Below, piece by piece: positions 37,101 through 48,545 of a stretch of DNA of 64,000 nucleotides. The stretch spans positions 1-64,000 of the forward strand of contig VIRR01000525.1 in the NCBI GenBank assembly GCA_008638375.1. The letters are read 5' to 3'. A program made the position numbers and the translations under genes. The stretch's first letter is position 1; each line of letters starts with the position of its first letter. The notes under the pieces are model-generated. The model did no database searches. It worked only from the letters and a program-made list of their open reading frames with translations, and was not told the DNA's origin. The DNA comes from Nyssa sinensis. Its lineage: Eukaryota; Streptophyta; Magnoliopsida; Cornales; Nyssaceae.

Positions 37101-40100
37101 ATTATTATTTTTTTTTTTTGCATTTTAAAAATTTTTTGACTAATTTTTTCCAACTTTTTTTTTTCATTTTCAAATAAATGTTAATTAAAATCTCATTTGG
37201 CTAAAACAATATAAGTTATTTATCTGAAATTTATTTTTATATAAATAAAAAATTCTTTAAAAAAAGTTAGGAAAATTGATGAAAATTGAAAAAATGTAAA
37301 TAAATAAATAAAATGAAATGGTCACTTTTGTCATTTTTAAACAAATTTGGGTTGGAGGGGAGGTGTTTGTAGTTTCTCAATAGGGAAAGTCAATGTTATT
37401 TCAGAAGTCTCAGAAGAGGTCTTTATAAATTGTCAGAAATCTTAAGGAAAGTTAGTATAATTTACCTTTATTATTATTATTATTTACTTCTTTGGTTGTG
37501 GGGGTGGGGAGCTTGGGAAGGTTAATGTACAATTTGTCATTGTACTAGCATGAAGTGTGAGAGAAGTGGTTGCAATGTTAGAAAGAACCATGTGCTTGCT
37601 GTTCGAAGGTGGAAAGCATCACTTTTTGAGATTTATTTGATTATCAACTACTCCACTAGTGTTGTTTCTTGAGAAATGAAATATATATAATTGGGGAAAT
37701 TACACTTTTCACCCTTGTAGTTTGACTCTTTTTTCAATTTAGTCCCTATTCTTTAAAAGGTTGCAATGTTAACCTCACATTTTTCGCTCTTTTCCAATTT
37801 AATCCTTCCGTCACTCCAAGCCGTTTATTATGGACAGAAAACACAACATGTGTGCATATCACATGACTTGGTAAGGACAAATTTGTGACTTCAAACCATT
37901 TCCCTTCAACATGAGCATTGAACTCAAGGATTATATGAATAACCATCAGAAAATGCTCCATTGAGCTCAAGTCAAGTTATAAAGATCACAACTGTGCTAT
38001 ATGAAGTATTATTTAAAAAAGAAGCCAACTGTAAGATCTTGAATAATAATAATAATACCCGACAATATAATATTGGGTTAAACTATATTATGGAACATGT
38101 CTTTTTCTTAAGGACTGCCATATCTTATTACCAATTATAAACATGTTATTCTGTTTACATGATAGTATTTCTGGTCAAAATGAACCCCCAGGGGGAGAGA
38201 GAGGGAGATTGGGGGGGGGGGGGGGGGGGGGGGGGGGTTCTATTTTAATTTTGAACATTGCTTTTTCAACTTATTTGTTTTGAATATTATATTGAGTTCA
38301 TATTATTGTAATGTAATTAAGTTTGGACCCTTACATTAATAATTTAGTGTGCATCATGATATCGTATTTTTAGCCCCTATGTTACTTATTCTATTTATTG
38401 GAAACTATTACATGTTATTTATTGGACTAATTATCGGAAACTATTGAGTTTTAAGCTATAAATTATTCATGGCAGTGCTGGAGTCCCGATGATGTGCCTG
38501 ATTTCTTGGTTGCAAAAGTGTGCATGTTTGCAGTATTTAATTGAATCACTTGAAATCATTGTTTTCTTGTTGAAAATATCGGAGACATTACCCAAGTTGC
38601 ATTACTTTTTAACTTGCTATCTTGATGCCCATCCAAATATAATACAAGCCCTGTATATATCACCTGGCTTATTCTCCCAAGCATCTCATCATTTAACTGG
38701 CATAGTAACTACTATTTGAGGACTGAGAGACTTTTGACTCCACTCTAAGGTTTCACTGCTTCATAAACTCAGAGGCTGTCATTTATAATATGTAAGTGAT
38801 GTCTTTCTCAATGTGCGATTAACATATTGTATTTGAAAGCAGCAGTAATGCCAGGCTCCCTCATGCCAAGCTTAGTTGTCAGATTGCAGCACTTATATTG
38901 AACTTAAACTCTCTCATTTCAGAGTATATAGAATTAATTCTTTTCTGACATGTTTAATATGGGTCTTCTTTGTTTAGAATTAGACTTTTATTGATCTTAA
39001 ACTTCTAGTTTGTATTATGCAATATATACAAAATTTAGGGTCCTTTTGTAAATAGACTTTTATTGTTCTTAAACTTCCAATTTGTATTATACAATAGATA
39101 CATAAAATTCAAGACCTTCATTCTAGGTGGCGCTTAATGTAATTACCTTATTCGCTTAATGTTAAAGCGGACTGTATATCAACAAAAAAATATTTACGCT
39201 GCCCTTAATAGATCAACAAATTAAAGCAAGCATTAATCACTCAACACCAAAAAGGACATACATATGAAATTCATATTGCATAACAAATAGCCAAATATTG
39301 CTTCAACCTTCGGATTTTTGGGGTTAGATGAGGTTTATCAAGTTCACCATTAAAAGCGTTTTGAGAAACTGAATAAGCAAGCTCAAATAAAGATCCAAGT
39401 AACAGCCAAAAACATAGATGAAAGGGAGGGCATTTATATGTATACTAAAAAGAGATAGTACCTTAGAACAGTGAATTGAAAGGGAATAGATGGCAAATCA
39501 AAAAAAAAGAAAAGAAAAGAAAAGGAAGGGAATAGATGATGCCTCCATTGCCGACATCTTTGCGTTTGGAGGGAAATGGGTTGAAGTTACAAATCTGCCC
39601 TTACCAAAGTCGTGATATGCGCATGTTGTATTTTCGGTCCATAATTAACGGCCTGGAGTGACGGAAGGATTAAATTAGAAAGGGGCTAAAAATGCGAAGT
39701 TGACATTTCAACTTTTTAAAGAATAAGGACTAAATTGAAATAGGGGTCAAACTATAGGGGTGAAAAGTGTAATTTACCCTTTATAATTCAAACGATTGAT
39801 CAAAATAGAATCTGTATTGTTGTTCTTGGAAACTAGAATCATTGAAAATGCATAAGAAATGTGCAATTGGCATTACAATTGTACAGGGCTTGGAGCATAG
39901 CCTATTTAGGGATGGAGCCAGAAATTTAGTTTAGGGGGAGGCAAATTTTGTTTTCAATTTTAGATCATAAATTTTAAAATTAAAGAGAAATATAAAAAAT
40001 TAATATTAATAAATAATATTTTTGATAAGTAACTAAATTTATGAATATAAAAGAGTTTACAAAGTAGACAATAGTCTAATTGAAGAAAGAGGCCCTCAAA

Positions 40101-43100
40101 AACTTTTAGACTATTACTAAAAAAATCTCAAAAAATCAACAAAAGTTCCATTGAAAGGGTGACTCAAATTGTAATTAAAATAAGGATAAAATGTGAAAAG
40201 CTATAAACTTAGGTGGGTCTAAAAGATAAATTAGATTGAAATATTTTTATTTTTTTGAAAGGGATAAGAAAATTTTCAGTTAAAATAATTGAGGTGGGGC
40301 AACTGCCCCCTCTAAGCCTATGCTAGCTCTGACCATGGCCTAACATTGGTGGTTCTCGAACAAAGGTTATTTTGATCTAGAATCAAACATTTATCTTCTA
40401 GAATAGGGTATGTAAGAGCAAAACTTTGAGCTGTCCTCAAATTTCCTTAATTTTTATAGTAATATGGAAGGTATGAGCAAGGATCAAAGTTTCGTTTCTT
40501 TTCTATCGAAACGGCCGAAACGTTTCCGTTTCTCAGGGAACCGAAACGAAACACTAGTAGAATATCGAAATTCACATGTTTCCATAAAAACAAAATTGTT
40601 TCCGTAGAAATATACCGAAACTAGTGGAAACATACCGAATCAGAGGAAACATTTCTTTTATATTAACAATAATTCTAGAAGTTAGTAAAAAATAATATCC
40701 ATTTATTTTTCAAAGATTAAGACTCAAAATTACAAGAAGATATATTTCTATTATTTTTCCTAAAATAATAGAAAAGTAGTAGGGGAAATAAACTGTAGAG
40801 AAACAACTATTTTAATACTGAGTTACTAATTATAATAGGTTTAAATCGCTATTTGTTTTACTTTTTATTTTATATGTAACTTGTGTCAAATTATCTAATT
40901 CGTGGATATTACATTGTATATATCTATTATGTCATTTATCATGAATTAGTATCATTTATCATGAATATGATGTATATGCCTTAAACATGCACAAATATTC
41001 AATAAATAGGCTTATTTGTATAAATAAATAAATTTTAAGTTATGTTTCCACATGTTTTCAATTTTTTCTCTGTTTCCATTATGTTTCCGAAACGTTTCCG
41101 TTTCCGGACAGACCAAAACTATACATCGAAACGATATTTTGATCCTTGGGTATGAGTATTCATCATAGAAAAACTGAAATATGAAGTGGAAAAGAAAAAT
41201 CAACCTTCTTTAATGGGTGTCTGGGGGAGTTTCTGCAAATACACAAAAGTGCAGTTTGGGGAAAAGTAGCCCAAATTTACTTTTCTGCAAAGCTACTTTT
41301 GTACGTTTTGGCTAGTTTTAAAAGTTTGGCCAAACAACTAAACACATTTTCCCTAACAATTTTTACAAATACAAACACAAACACAAAAGCGGGGGTGCGA
41401 AAGCTCCCTCAAATGGGCCCTTAGTCTTTGGGCCTAATGCGAGCAGGGAAGTGGTTATTATGTTAGGGAGATTGATGATTCAATTCTTAGATGAACTAGG
41501 TCTTTGACAAATACCGATGTTTGATATTCTTATAAAGTCTTGTGCAAATCAGTCAAACAGACAATCAAAACTCAAGTCGCTAGTGTTACATTATCTTATT
41601 TTCAATTATTATTTGCATAAAATGAATTTATTGATGATGTTTATATCTGTACCTATATATTATTATTATTTTTTTTATCTTTCACTTGAAATGTTTATTC
41701 ATTTATGTACTCCCTTCGTCCTAAAATGAAAGTCCCATTTAGGAATTCTAACTTTTTAATAAGTATTATTTTATTATTTTGAAACTATTTAAATTTCCCA
41801 TATTGCCCTCATTTAATTGTAAATCATGTTCACATTAGGTGTAATAAAGGGTAGTTTTGAAAATTCATATGTTAAAAGTACGTTGACTTTTTAAATGGGA
41901 CTCTTAAAATGGGACAGTGCAAAATGGAATAAAGGACTCTTAAAATGGGACGGAGGGAGTATTAGTTTTTTCTTGCTTACCTGTCTTGGTTGAGTTCCAT
42001 GGCAAATCTTACCGACAACTGTTCAAATGGGATTTAGCATCAATTCATAGAGGGTTGGTGCCTAGCTAAGAGACCGCCTTTATATCTCAGACCTTGATTG
42101 ATCTTTATTCTATTGTCAAGTTGGCTGCAAATAACTGGAATTAAGACTTGCTGGTTCTGATTTTCATATTGAATCATTTTTATTAGGACATCTGTCAAAC
42201 TTCACTGCTTATTCAGTTAATCCCCCCCCCCTTTTTCTCTCTCCCCTTCATTTTTTGGGCCTCACCTGCGTATCTGCAACATTCAGATATGATGACTTCT
42301 TTGGGGCTAAGAAGAAAAATGTACAGAAAAGAAAATCTAAACTGATCGATGGGTCGGATGATTCGGACTCGGGTGATGAACAAGTGGATGACAAGGTTTT
42401 CAACAATCAGGTAATGTATTATGCATATATCTATATGTTATACTTCAATCTAACAAACACATGGGCCCTCTGTTTAATACTGATAAAAGATATTGCTCTG
42501 TAAGCCAATTATTGATTGAAGTACTTATTGTTTGGTCATCTCTTTTTGCAGCAGAAAGAAAACCTTTCTACCCATGAAAAACAACTTCAGAAGTTTCGAT
42601 CTAAAATAGAGGAAATGGAGACAGCAAATTTGGAACCAAAAAGTTGGACAATGCAGGGGGAGGTAACATTTGACATTTCTGAAATCTTTGCTTTAGATAT
42701 CAACTTATTTGGGTCATGTCGAGTGTGTTGCTGGATTAAATTGAATCCATGTTCTATAATTTGAATTGGATTTTGTCTTAATTATTAAAAAGAAAATGAT
42801 TTGGAATTTATCTACTAATTACTATTGGTTTTGATGACAGGTAACTGCTGCTAAAAGGCCAAAAAATAGCGCATTAGAAGTTGATTTAGATTTTGAGCAC
42901 AATGTGAGACCCGCTCCTGTAATCACAGAGGAGGTTACTGCATCCATTGAAGAGTTAATTCAGAAGCGGATCCTTGAGGTGAACTACATTTTTTTTTTGA
43001 ATTTAATAATTTGGATTGTTGTTTTGTCAAAGCATCCCCCCCCCCCCCAAAAAAAAAAAACCAAAATTTCCCTCATTGAAGTTCCTTTTTGTTTAAAATT

Positions 43101-46100
43101 GTGCATTAAGTTCATCCTTTTTCCTTTGGAAACCTTATGAATTAGTTTTCATTCATCTGCTTAAGAAAGGTAACATGTATTTTGTAATTTGTATTTTTTT
43201 TCCAGAAATGTTAAATATGAAGTTATGGGGATTGTGCATCTCTTCCAAAGTAATGCATATCAGCTGATACATGCAATAGTTTTAGTATTGCATGATTCTC
43301 AATTCAAATCATACAATATGAGCTGATTTATTCTGCAAGCAATATGAATAGGTTGACTGAATTGACCAGCCTCATGAATTGGGAAAATATGCAGCACTGT
43401 TTTTGGTTTCATTTAAAATATTTTCATAGAGAAAAACTAGTAATTTGCTAGAATTTAAAATGGCAGTGGTAAGTTAATTTATACAATGGACTACACTTGG
43501 ACAACAACCTTGATGGATCTGTGACAGTTATGAAATGGTGTTTTAATATTTATGTAGTCTAATGAAAACATAAATTGTATTACAGTTTCTTTATTTTCTA
43601 TGTTTAGAGCCATGTAGATTGTGCTGGATTCAGGCCAATAATCTTTTCACTTTTAAGCATATGAAAGTTTATTGCTCATGGGATTTTTCTTTTTGTTTTT
43701 ACTAGTGGGTGGTTGGGGACTACACTAAACATAGAAATTGCTGAGAACATGATTAATTTATAGGTGCAAGATTTGTGTGCAGCTGTAAAGCAGACAACCT
43801 TTGTTTTGTTTATTTGATTATTGACAGTTTAGATGCTTGAGACATGATTGCTCAACATTTGATCAATTTGCTGGTTCATTGGGTAGTGCTTTTCTGCAAG
43901 ATTGGAACATTGTCTGGTACTGGCAATTTAAACCTTGGCAGGTGGAAGGTTAATAGTTTGCATATACTTTTCTGACAAATGGTAATTTACGGCTAGAAGA
44001 TGTTATTTCAGATTTGTTAGCTATTGAATGGAAACGTTAAATCCTTTGCAGTTACAATGGAGTTCTGCAGTTTGGGTGATGAAAGATATTCTCTTCAATA
44101 AGAATAACACAATTCCAACGCTTTAGCAAAATGCAAAATTCGTGCATGCTAGGCATACAATAGTTTTAGCTTCTTATGTTCTCTTCAATAAAAATAAGTC
44201 AACTCCAAAGCTTTGGTGGCAAATGATAGTTTTAGCTTTTCACCTTGTTATTCCAATTCTAACATCAAACCGTTCATGTCATCATGTTTAATCATTTTGT
44301 TCAAATGTTATCTTTTCTCCTTATTTGTGATGATTGATTTCTTCTATCACTGTTTCTCTAAGATAGACAATTGAATATTACATCATTTCTCTAAGTAATA
44401 TTTTTGGTCTGATGTTTTTAGGGGCATTTTGATGATGTTCAGAAGGCTCCGAGTTTGCCATCTAGAGCACCAAAAGAACTAAAGGAATTGGTAATTATTG
44501 TTTCTCCAAAATAAGTTCTTTCTTTTTGGTCTCATTTCTGTTTATGAAGGTAGATGGTAATATGTTTAAGCTACATTTTTCGTACTATTTTGCAGGATGA
44601 TAATAAGAGCAAGATGGGACTTGCTGAAATTTATGAGGTCAGATTATCCCAAGCTTCATTTACTGTGAAGAGATACAGATTAATTTGGCTGTTTTTTTAT
44701 TTTGTAGATCGAGTCCTCGTCTAGGCCATCTTTTGGGATTTCTTAACAATGCCAATTATTTTTCCTTTAAATAGTTTTAACTATCTAGCATTAATAAATT
44801 ATTCTTCTTTCATTATTTCAGCAAGAATATGTTCAGAAAACTGGCCTGGTTTCAGCAACACTGTCTTTCTCGGATGAACAGAAGAAAGAGGTGAACTTTT
44901 GATCCATATTCTCTATGATTTATTTTTTGTCCCATTTGATTTGGTATTACATCTTTAGTGTAGTTGAAGTAGTTTATCTCTAGGTAACCTAAGGGGCCTG
45001 ACACTCTCAGTCTCTCACACTCAATCCATGGATTCACAAATTGAGAGCAAATCCAGGATGAATTCACAGGTTGGAATTATTGAGAGCGTGGACTGGAATG
45101 TCAATGGTGTGGACTGTTTTATGGTGACTGTTCTCACTTAACGTTTGACATTCCACTAACATTGAAGAGCACATGACTCCTCTACCCATTCATGTGTAGT
45201 GCCAGCCCAGAACCAATTAACAAAATTTTGAAACGGAAGTCTTGCACAAGCATTAAACCAGTGACTTCCAGAAGGCCGAGAAGCAATGACCAGGTCACAA
45301 CAGATTGGCTGTTGACTTGGTGCATGTTTTTGTCTACTTATCACATTTGACTAGGGGAGAGAGAGAGAGAAAAAAAAAGAAAAAGAAAAGGGGGGGGGGG
45401 TTGTGTACAAAAATAGCTTTTATAAAAAAAAAATGAAAACAAGAAGCCAACTTAAAATCTTAAAACAACAAACATGCACACTAACACCAAGACAGTTAAG
45501 TAGTCATCTACTTTCAGCTGCTGGTGTTGATGAACCACAGCCAAAATACTTTTCTTTCTTTCTTTTTTCATTTCTTTTTTATATTGCTATGCCTTTTTTT
45601 TTTTTTTAAATCTAAAAATGAGTTTCCTTTTGGATTGGTAATTTTGCTCAGGCAAGTGTTCTGTTCAAGAAATTGTGCTTGAAGTTGGATGCTCTATCTC
45701 ATTTCCACTTCAGCCCAAAACCAGTATGTTTCGGACTTATTAATATACATTCTTATTTATTGGCATTTGAGAATATATATGTATGACCTTTCTAGGAGTT
45801 CCATAGAACTTATTTGTCATGAGTCAACTTGGACAGGTTATAGAAGATATGTCTATACAAACGAATGTCCCTGCTCTGGCAATGGAAGAGGTAATGAGTT
45901 CTCGTTAATTTTCCTTCAGAAAACTGCATTTGCGCTTGACTATTAATCTGGTAATACCAGGCCTAAATCACAGTAATTTAAATAACATGCATGGTGTCTT
46001 CCCTGGATAGATTGCACCTGTGGCAGTCTCAGACGCAGCTATGCTGGCTCCTGAGGAAGTGTTTGCTGGCAAAGGAGATATTAAAGAAGAAGCAGAGATA

Positions 46101-47356
46101 ACACAAGCAGAGAGGAAGAGAAAGAGAGCAAACAAGAAGAGGAAATTCAAAGGTAATCTTACTAAACGATGCTATCGAGTTTAGGAAAAGAAAACATTCA
46201 AAAAAAAATTTAGTCCACATAAATTTGAGTGGTTCTGAATCACATATTGGAGCACAGAACTTCTACCATACACAGTTGCTTTACGGAGTTTCTTCATTGT
46301 TGATCTTAGCCATTTCCTCGTTCCTATTGAGGAAAAGTTCAATAAACTTGCGAATGGAGATGGTCAATTACAATCTTTGGCCAAGCTGGCTAATTTTTGT
46401 GTAGTGGAAGAAAATGAACTGTTTAAAATTTCTGAGGCAGCATCCTTTATATGTGCAAAAATTCAAAACCAATTCTTGCCCAAGCCATTGATCCAAATGC
46501 ATGGTCGATTATGTTTGGCCGGTCCATTTTGCTAGACATGAACCATTCTTGAAGCTGTATTTTCTAGATGTTCCTGCTACTATACCTCGTACTCAGATTT
46601 CAACTTGGCTCTCTTCAGTTCTAGTTTCACTTCTATCTAAAGAATGATGGAACTCATTAGTAACTTTGATATGGCCATGTTTCTCGAACTCATTGATTAT
46701 GCCCACACTAGCTTCTGTTTTCTGGTATGCCTAGACATTCCCACCCCACTCAATATCTGCATTCCTATTTAAACGTATTGTCAGTTTAGGGATTTAACTA
46801 CGGTTACTCGAAGCTAGGAGGTCTTTTGATGGGGGGTTAGAGGTTGTTCATGCATGTGGACTATGCCCCAGTGTTCTAGCATAAAAGGAAGCTAGAATTA
46901 ACTTGTTGGCTGGACACTACCCAATTATTGCTCTCACGTGGTACAAAGGCTACTTCTCTCTAGTATTTACCTAATAAGCAATGCTATACAAATGAACTTT
47001 TTTTACTCAAGAAATTATATGCTTGACTATCATTTTACCACCCCATAACTTTAGTACCCTAGCCATATCAGTGGATGCAAATCTTTTGTGGAATACCATT
47101 TTCCTTGTTTTAAAGTTTCATTACCTCTTGTACCATTAATTTTTTATTACGTGATTTTACAGCTGAGTCGGTTAAAAGGATGACAAAGAAGGCAAAGAAG
47201 GCACGAGAAAGCACATTACCAGATGGTGTTAATGGTGAATATCTTATTTTTTCAAACTGTTAGATCAATTTTTTCTTTCGGAGAACTAATTTGATATCAG
47301 ATACCTCACAGTCATCTCAAATTTTTCATGAAATTACAGTCAAGGAAGATTCATGA
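30222..47356 (+). CDS. MPP10: U3 snoRNP protein MPP10 (SSU processome), 13 coding exons, 553 aa
   Basis: Exons: 30222-30911, 31159-31220, 42287-42410, 42552-42662, 42841-42978, 44422-44490, 44596-44637, 44822-44890, 45652-45723, 45837-45890, 46011-46152, 47163-47234, 47340-47356. All introns are GT-AG and phases join to a TGA. MPP10 acts in the nucleolus with IMP3 and IMP4 on the U3 snoRNA particle and is needed for the early cleavages that release 18S rRNA. Visible hallmarks: a conserved N-terminal region; very acidic Glu/Asp tracts (~120-250); DDFFGAKKK (253-261); the conserved core in exons 5-9, including LDFEHNVRPAPVITEEVTA and LAEIYEQEYVQKT; and a basic, nuclear-localisation-like KRKRANKKRKFK (513-524). 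Length suits the plant family. Intron 2 spans 11,066 bp and is filled with transposons. The minus-strand Ser-rich frame over exon 1 is a shadow. Confidence 0.95.
31221..31889. other. First part of MPP10 intron 2, no feature assigned
   Basis: The part from about 31580 to 31880 is rich in GGT/GTG repeats (GGTGGT, GTAGTG). It may be diverged upstream sequence of the adjoining LINE, but I could not recognise its protein in it. Confidence 0.4.
34640..36165. mobile_element. Second hAT-type element nested inside the first
   Basis: It is flanked by a perfect 8-bp TSD GTATAATA (34632-34639 and 36166-36173). The ends CAACCATCAAAATATCATTT and AAATTTTGATCATTG are inverted. It is a long version of the element at 40478-41148, lying in opposite orientation: both share GAAACGTTTCGG-type subterminal repeats and several hundred bp of near-identical text. 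This copy has an additional ~480 bp internally (about 34850-35345) and is interrupted by the MITE at 35464-35835. It has no transposase frame. Confidence 0.85.
35464..35835. mobile_element. Mutator-like MITE, 372 bp, innermost of the nest
   Basis: A perfect 10-bp duplication ATTAGTAACT flanks it (35454-35463 and 35836-35845), and the uninterrupted sequence is present in the sister copy near 40825. The ends AAGAAGCACGGATACGGACA and TCCATGCTTCATAG are inverted, with repeated ACACG/CGTGT motifs next to them. TSD length suits the Mutator superfamily (9-11 bp). That class call is an inference. Confidence 0.75.
36958..37465. mobile_element. Palindromic MITE-like element, ~0.5 kb
   Basis: Left end TGAGGTTTCTAACAATTACA and right end TTGTCAGAAATCTTA are inverted and similar over about 90 bp, and the arms carry TTTATTTTTATATAAATAAA. 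It is the same family as 3493-4614. Boundaries are approximate. Confidence 0.55.
37693..39779. mobile_element. Long-TIR Mutator-like element, 2087 bp, non-autonomous
   Basis: Terminal inverted repeats of about 205 bp begin GGGGAAATTACACTTTTCAC on the left and GGGTAAATTACACTTTTCAC on the reverse strand of the right end. The right arm occupies about 39575-39779. The 9-bp flanks TATATAATT (37684-37692) and TTTATAATT (39780-39788) differ at one base. Long TIRs plus a 9-bp TSD are typical of MULEs. The ~1.65-kb interior has no transposase. It contains a 27-G run (38211-38237), a 76-codon unrecognised frame (38489-38719) and a local duplication near 38980-39115. Confidence 0.85.
38211..38237 (+). 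repeat. Uninterrupted run of 27 G
   Basis: Poly-G tract inside the Mutator-like element, preceded by GAGAGAGAGGGAGATT. It could form a G-quadruplex or be an assembly artefact of a homopolymer. Confidence 0.9.
39905..40345. repeat. Degraded DNA-transposon-like repeat with GGGGGAGGCAA end
   Basis: GGATGGAGCCAGAAATTTAG and GGGGGAGGCAA on the left are mirrored by GGGGCAACTGCCCCCTC and AGCTCTGACCATGGCC on the right. The inverted match is imperfect. The style resembles 23525-23800. Confidence 0.45.
40478..41148. mobile_element. Non-autonomous hAT-type element, 671 bp
   Basis: A perfect 8-bp TSD GGTATGAG (40470-40477 and 41149-41156) flanks inverted ends CAAGGATCAAAGTTTCGTTT and ATATTTTGATCCTTG. 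Subterminal GAAACGTTTCCG repeats are present on both sides. It is an internally shortened relative of 34640-36165 in opposite orientation. The two lie about 4.3 kb apart in the same intron and could pair in the transcript. Confidence 0.9.
41214..41422. repeat. Dispersed DNA-transposon-like repeat
   Basis: The ends ATGGGTGTCTGGGGGAG and CTCCCTCAAATGGGCCCTTA are roughly inverted, and the right part matches 10868-11000 in reverse orientation. Class unresolved. Confidence 0.4.
41710..41959. mobile_element. Stowaway MITE, 250 bp
   Basis: The ends CTCCCTTCGTCCTAAAATG and GGGACGGAGGGAG are the classic Stowaway/Tc1-mariner terminus, flanked by the expected TA dinucleotides (41708-41709 and 41960-41961). 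Near its right end the phrase GACTCTTAAAATGGGAC occurs twice, a local duplication. It lies 327 bp before MPP10 exon 3. Confidence 0.9.
42549..42554 (+). promoter_or_regulatory. Tandem (NAGNAG) splice acceptor at MPP10 exon 4
   Basis: The acceptor reads TTGCAGCAG, so splicing after the first or second AG would include or omit one Gln codon without changing frame. I used the first AG in the gene model. Confidence 0.7.
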
Positions 47357-47493
47357 GTTCCAGATTTGATTTGGATTTCAATTTTTACGAGGCCCCTCTT
47401 ACCCCTTCAAACTTGAACCATGGTTGCAGTTTTGGGAATGCCATGGGGTTGGTTCTAGGGACAAACTGAAGACCAGGTTGGTTGTAATTTTTT

Positions 47494-47503
<10 letters not shown>

Positions 47504-47524
<21 letters not shown>

Positions 47525-47525
47525 G
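47504..47525 (+). repeat. Run of 22 G directly after 16 T
   Basis: A homopolymer pair just downstream of the MPP10 stop, probably in or near its 3' UTR. True tract length is uncertain in any assembly. Confidence 0.9.
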
Positions 47526-48424
47526 TTTCAATGGTAGAGACAAGATATAAATAGAAACAGTGAAAGCACGACGATTGAGGAAATATTGAGGATAAATGGA
47601 GCCCCGTGTTGCTGTATAAATTTTGAAATGTCATATCAAATTTTGTTTTGATTATTTAATCATTTTTTCATAAAGTACAAACTGTACCTTGTAATTCCCT
47701 TTCAGATTTTTTGTTTCTTCCATTAACGAATGGTAACTTCAAACATCAAGAAAATGCTCAGGTGGGTGGAATTAGTACGGTTAATGAGTCAAGTTATGCC
47801 GTCCATTATTCAAACTTGACTTGTTAAGATTAATGGATTTTTAATTATGTTCAAACTTTAACTTGTTTTTGTCTCGAGTTGAATTCAAACTAATTTTTGA
47901 TGGAATCGATCAGAAGTTGGGTTTAATAAATTAATAAAATTTAACTTAGCTCATTCATTAAATGAATTGAACTTGAAAAAGTCAATATATTTGTACCCCT
48001 AGTGGTACAAATTATGTATTTTGAACACATTATGTATTTTGTTTTGTACAAGTGTAATTGAACATGCACTTCTAAGATGAACCAAATCCTAAATGATTTT
48101 CCCTCCCATTAGAAAGGACTTTGTACATGTTTTGCAGTTCAATCTGAATACCAAGTCAATGACATTTCAACCAAATCTCTATCAAATTTTCTTTTTTCCA
48201 TTAGAAGGGGTTCATACATGTTGTGCAGTACTTGATTCTCTAATAAATGACCTACAAGAATACATACAGCAAGGGAGATGGTGTAGTTGAAACCATCAGC
48301 TAGTTCCCCCCCCCCCCCCCAGTTATCTGGGAAGTCATCTTTCAATAGCCATGGCCATCCTAGATACAATCTACCAAGTTAAGGAATGAATGAGCCACAA
48401 ATTGCAGTTTTCCTCGACAATATT

Positions 48425-48545
48425 TGATGAGTGAGGCTAAACGCACTCCTCTTTTGTACTTATGCACTCCAATTTATGGTAAATGAGTAGGAATGCATGA
48501 GCACAAAAATGGTATAATTAGAGTGCATTTAGCTCCACCCGATGT
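48425..48545. mobile_element. Short hairpin MITE, ~120 bp
   Basis: GAGTGAGGCTAAACGCACTC on the left is mirrored by GAGTGCATTTAGCTCCACC on the right, and the inner parts (TATGCACTCC and GGAATGCATGAG) also pair. GATG occurs at both borders and may be part of a TSD. Confidence 0.5.
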
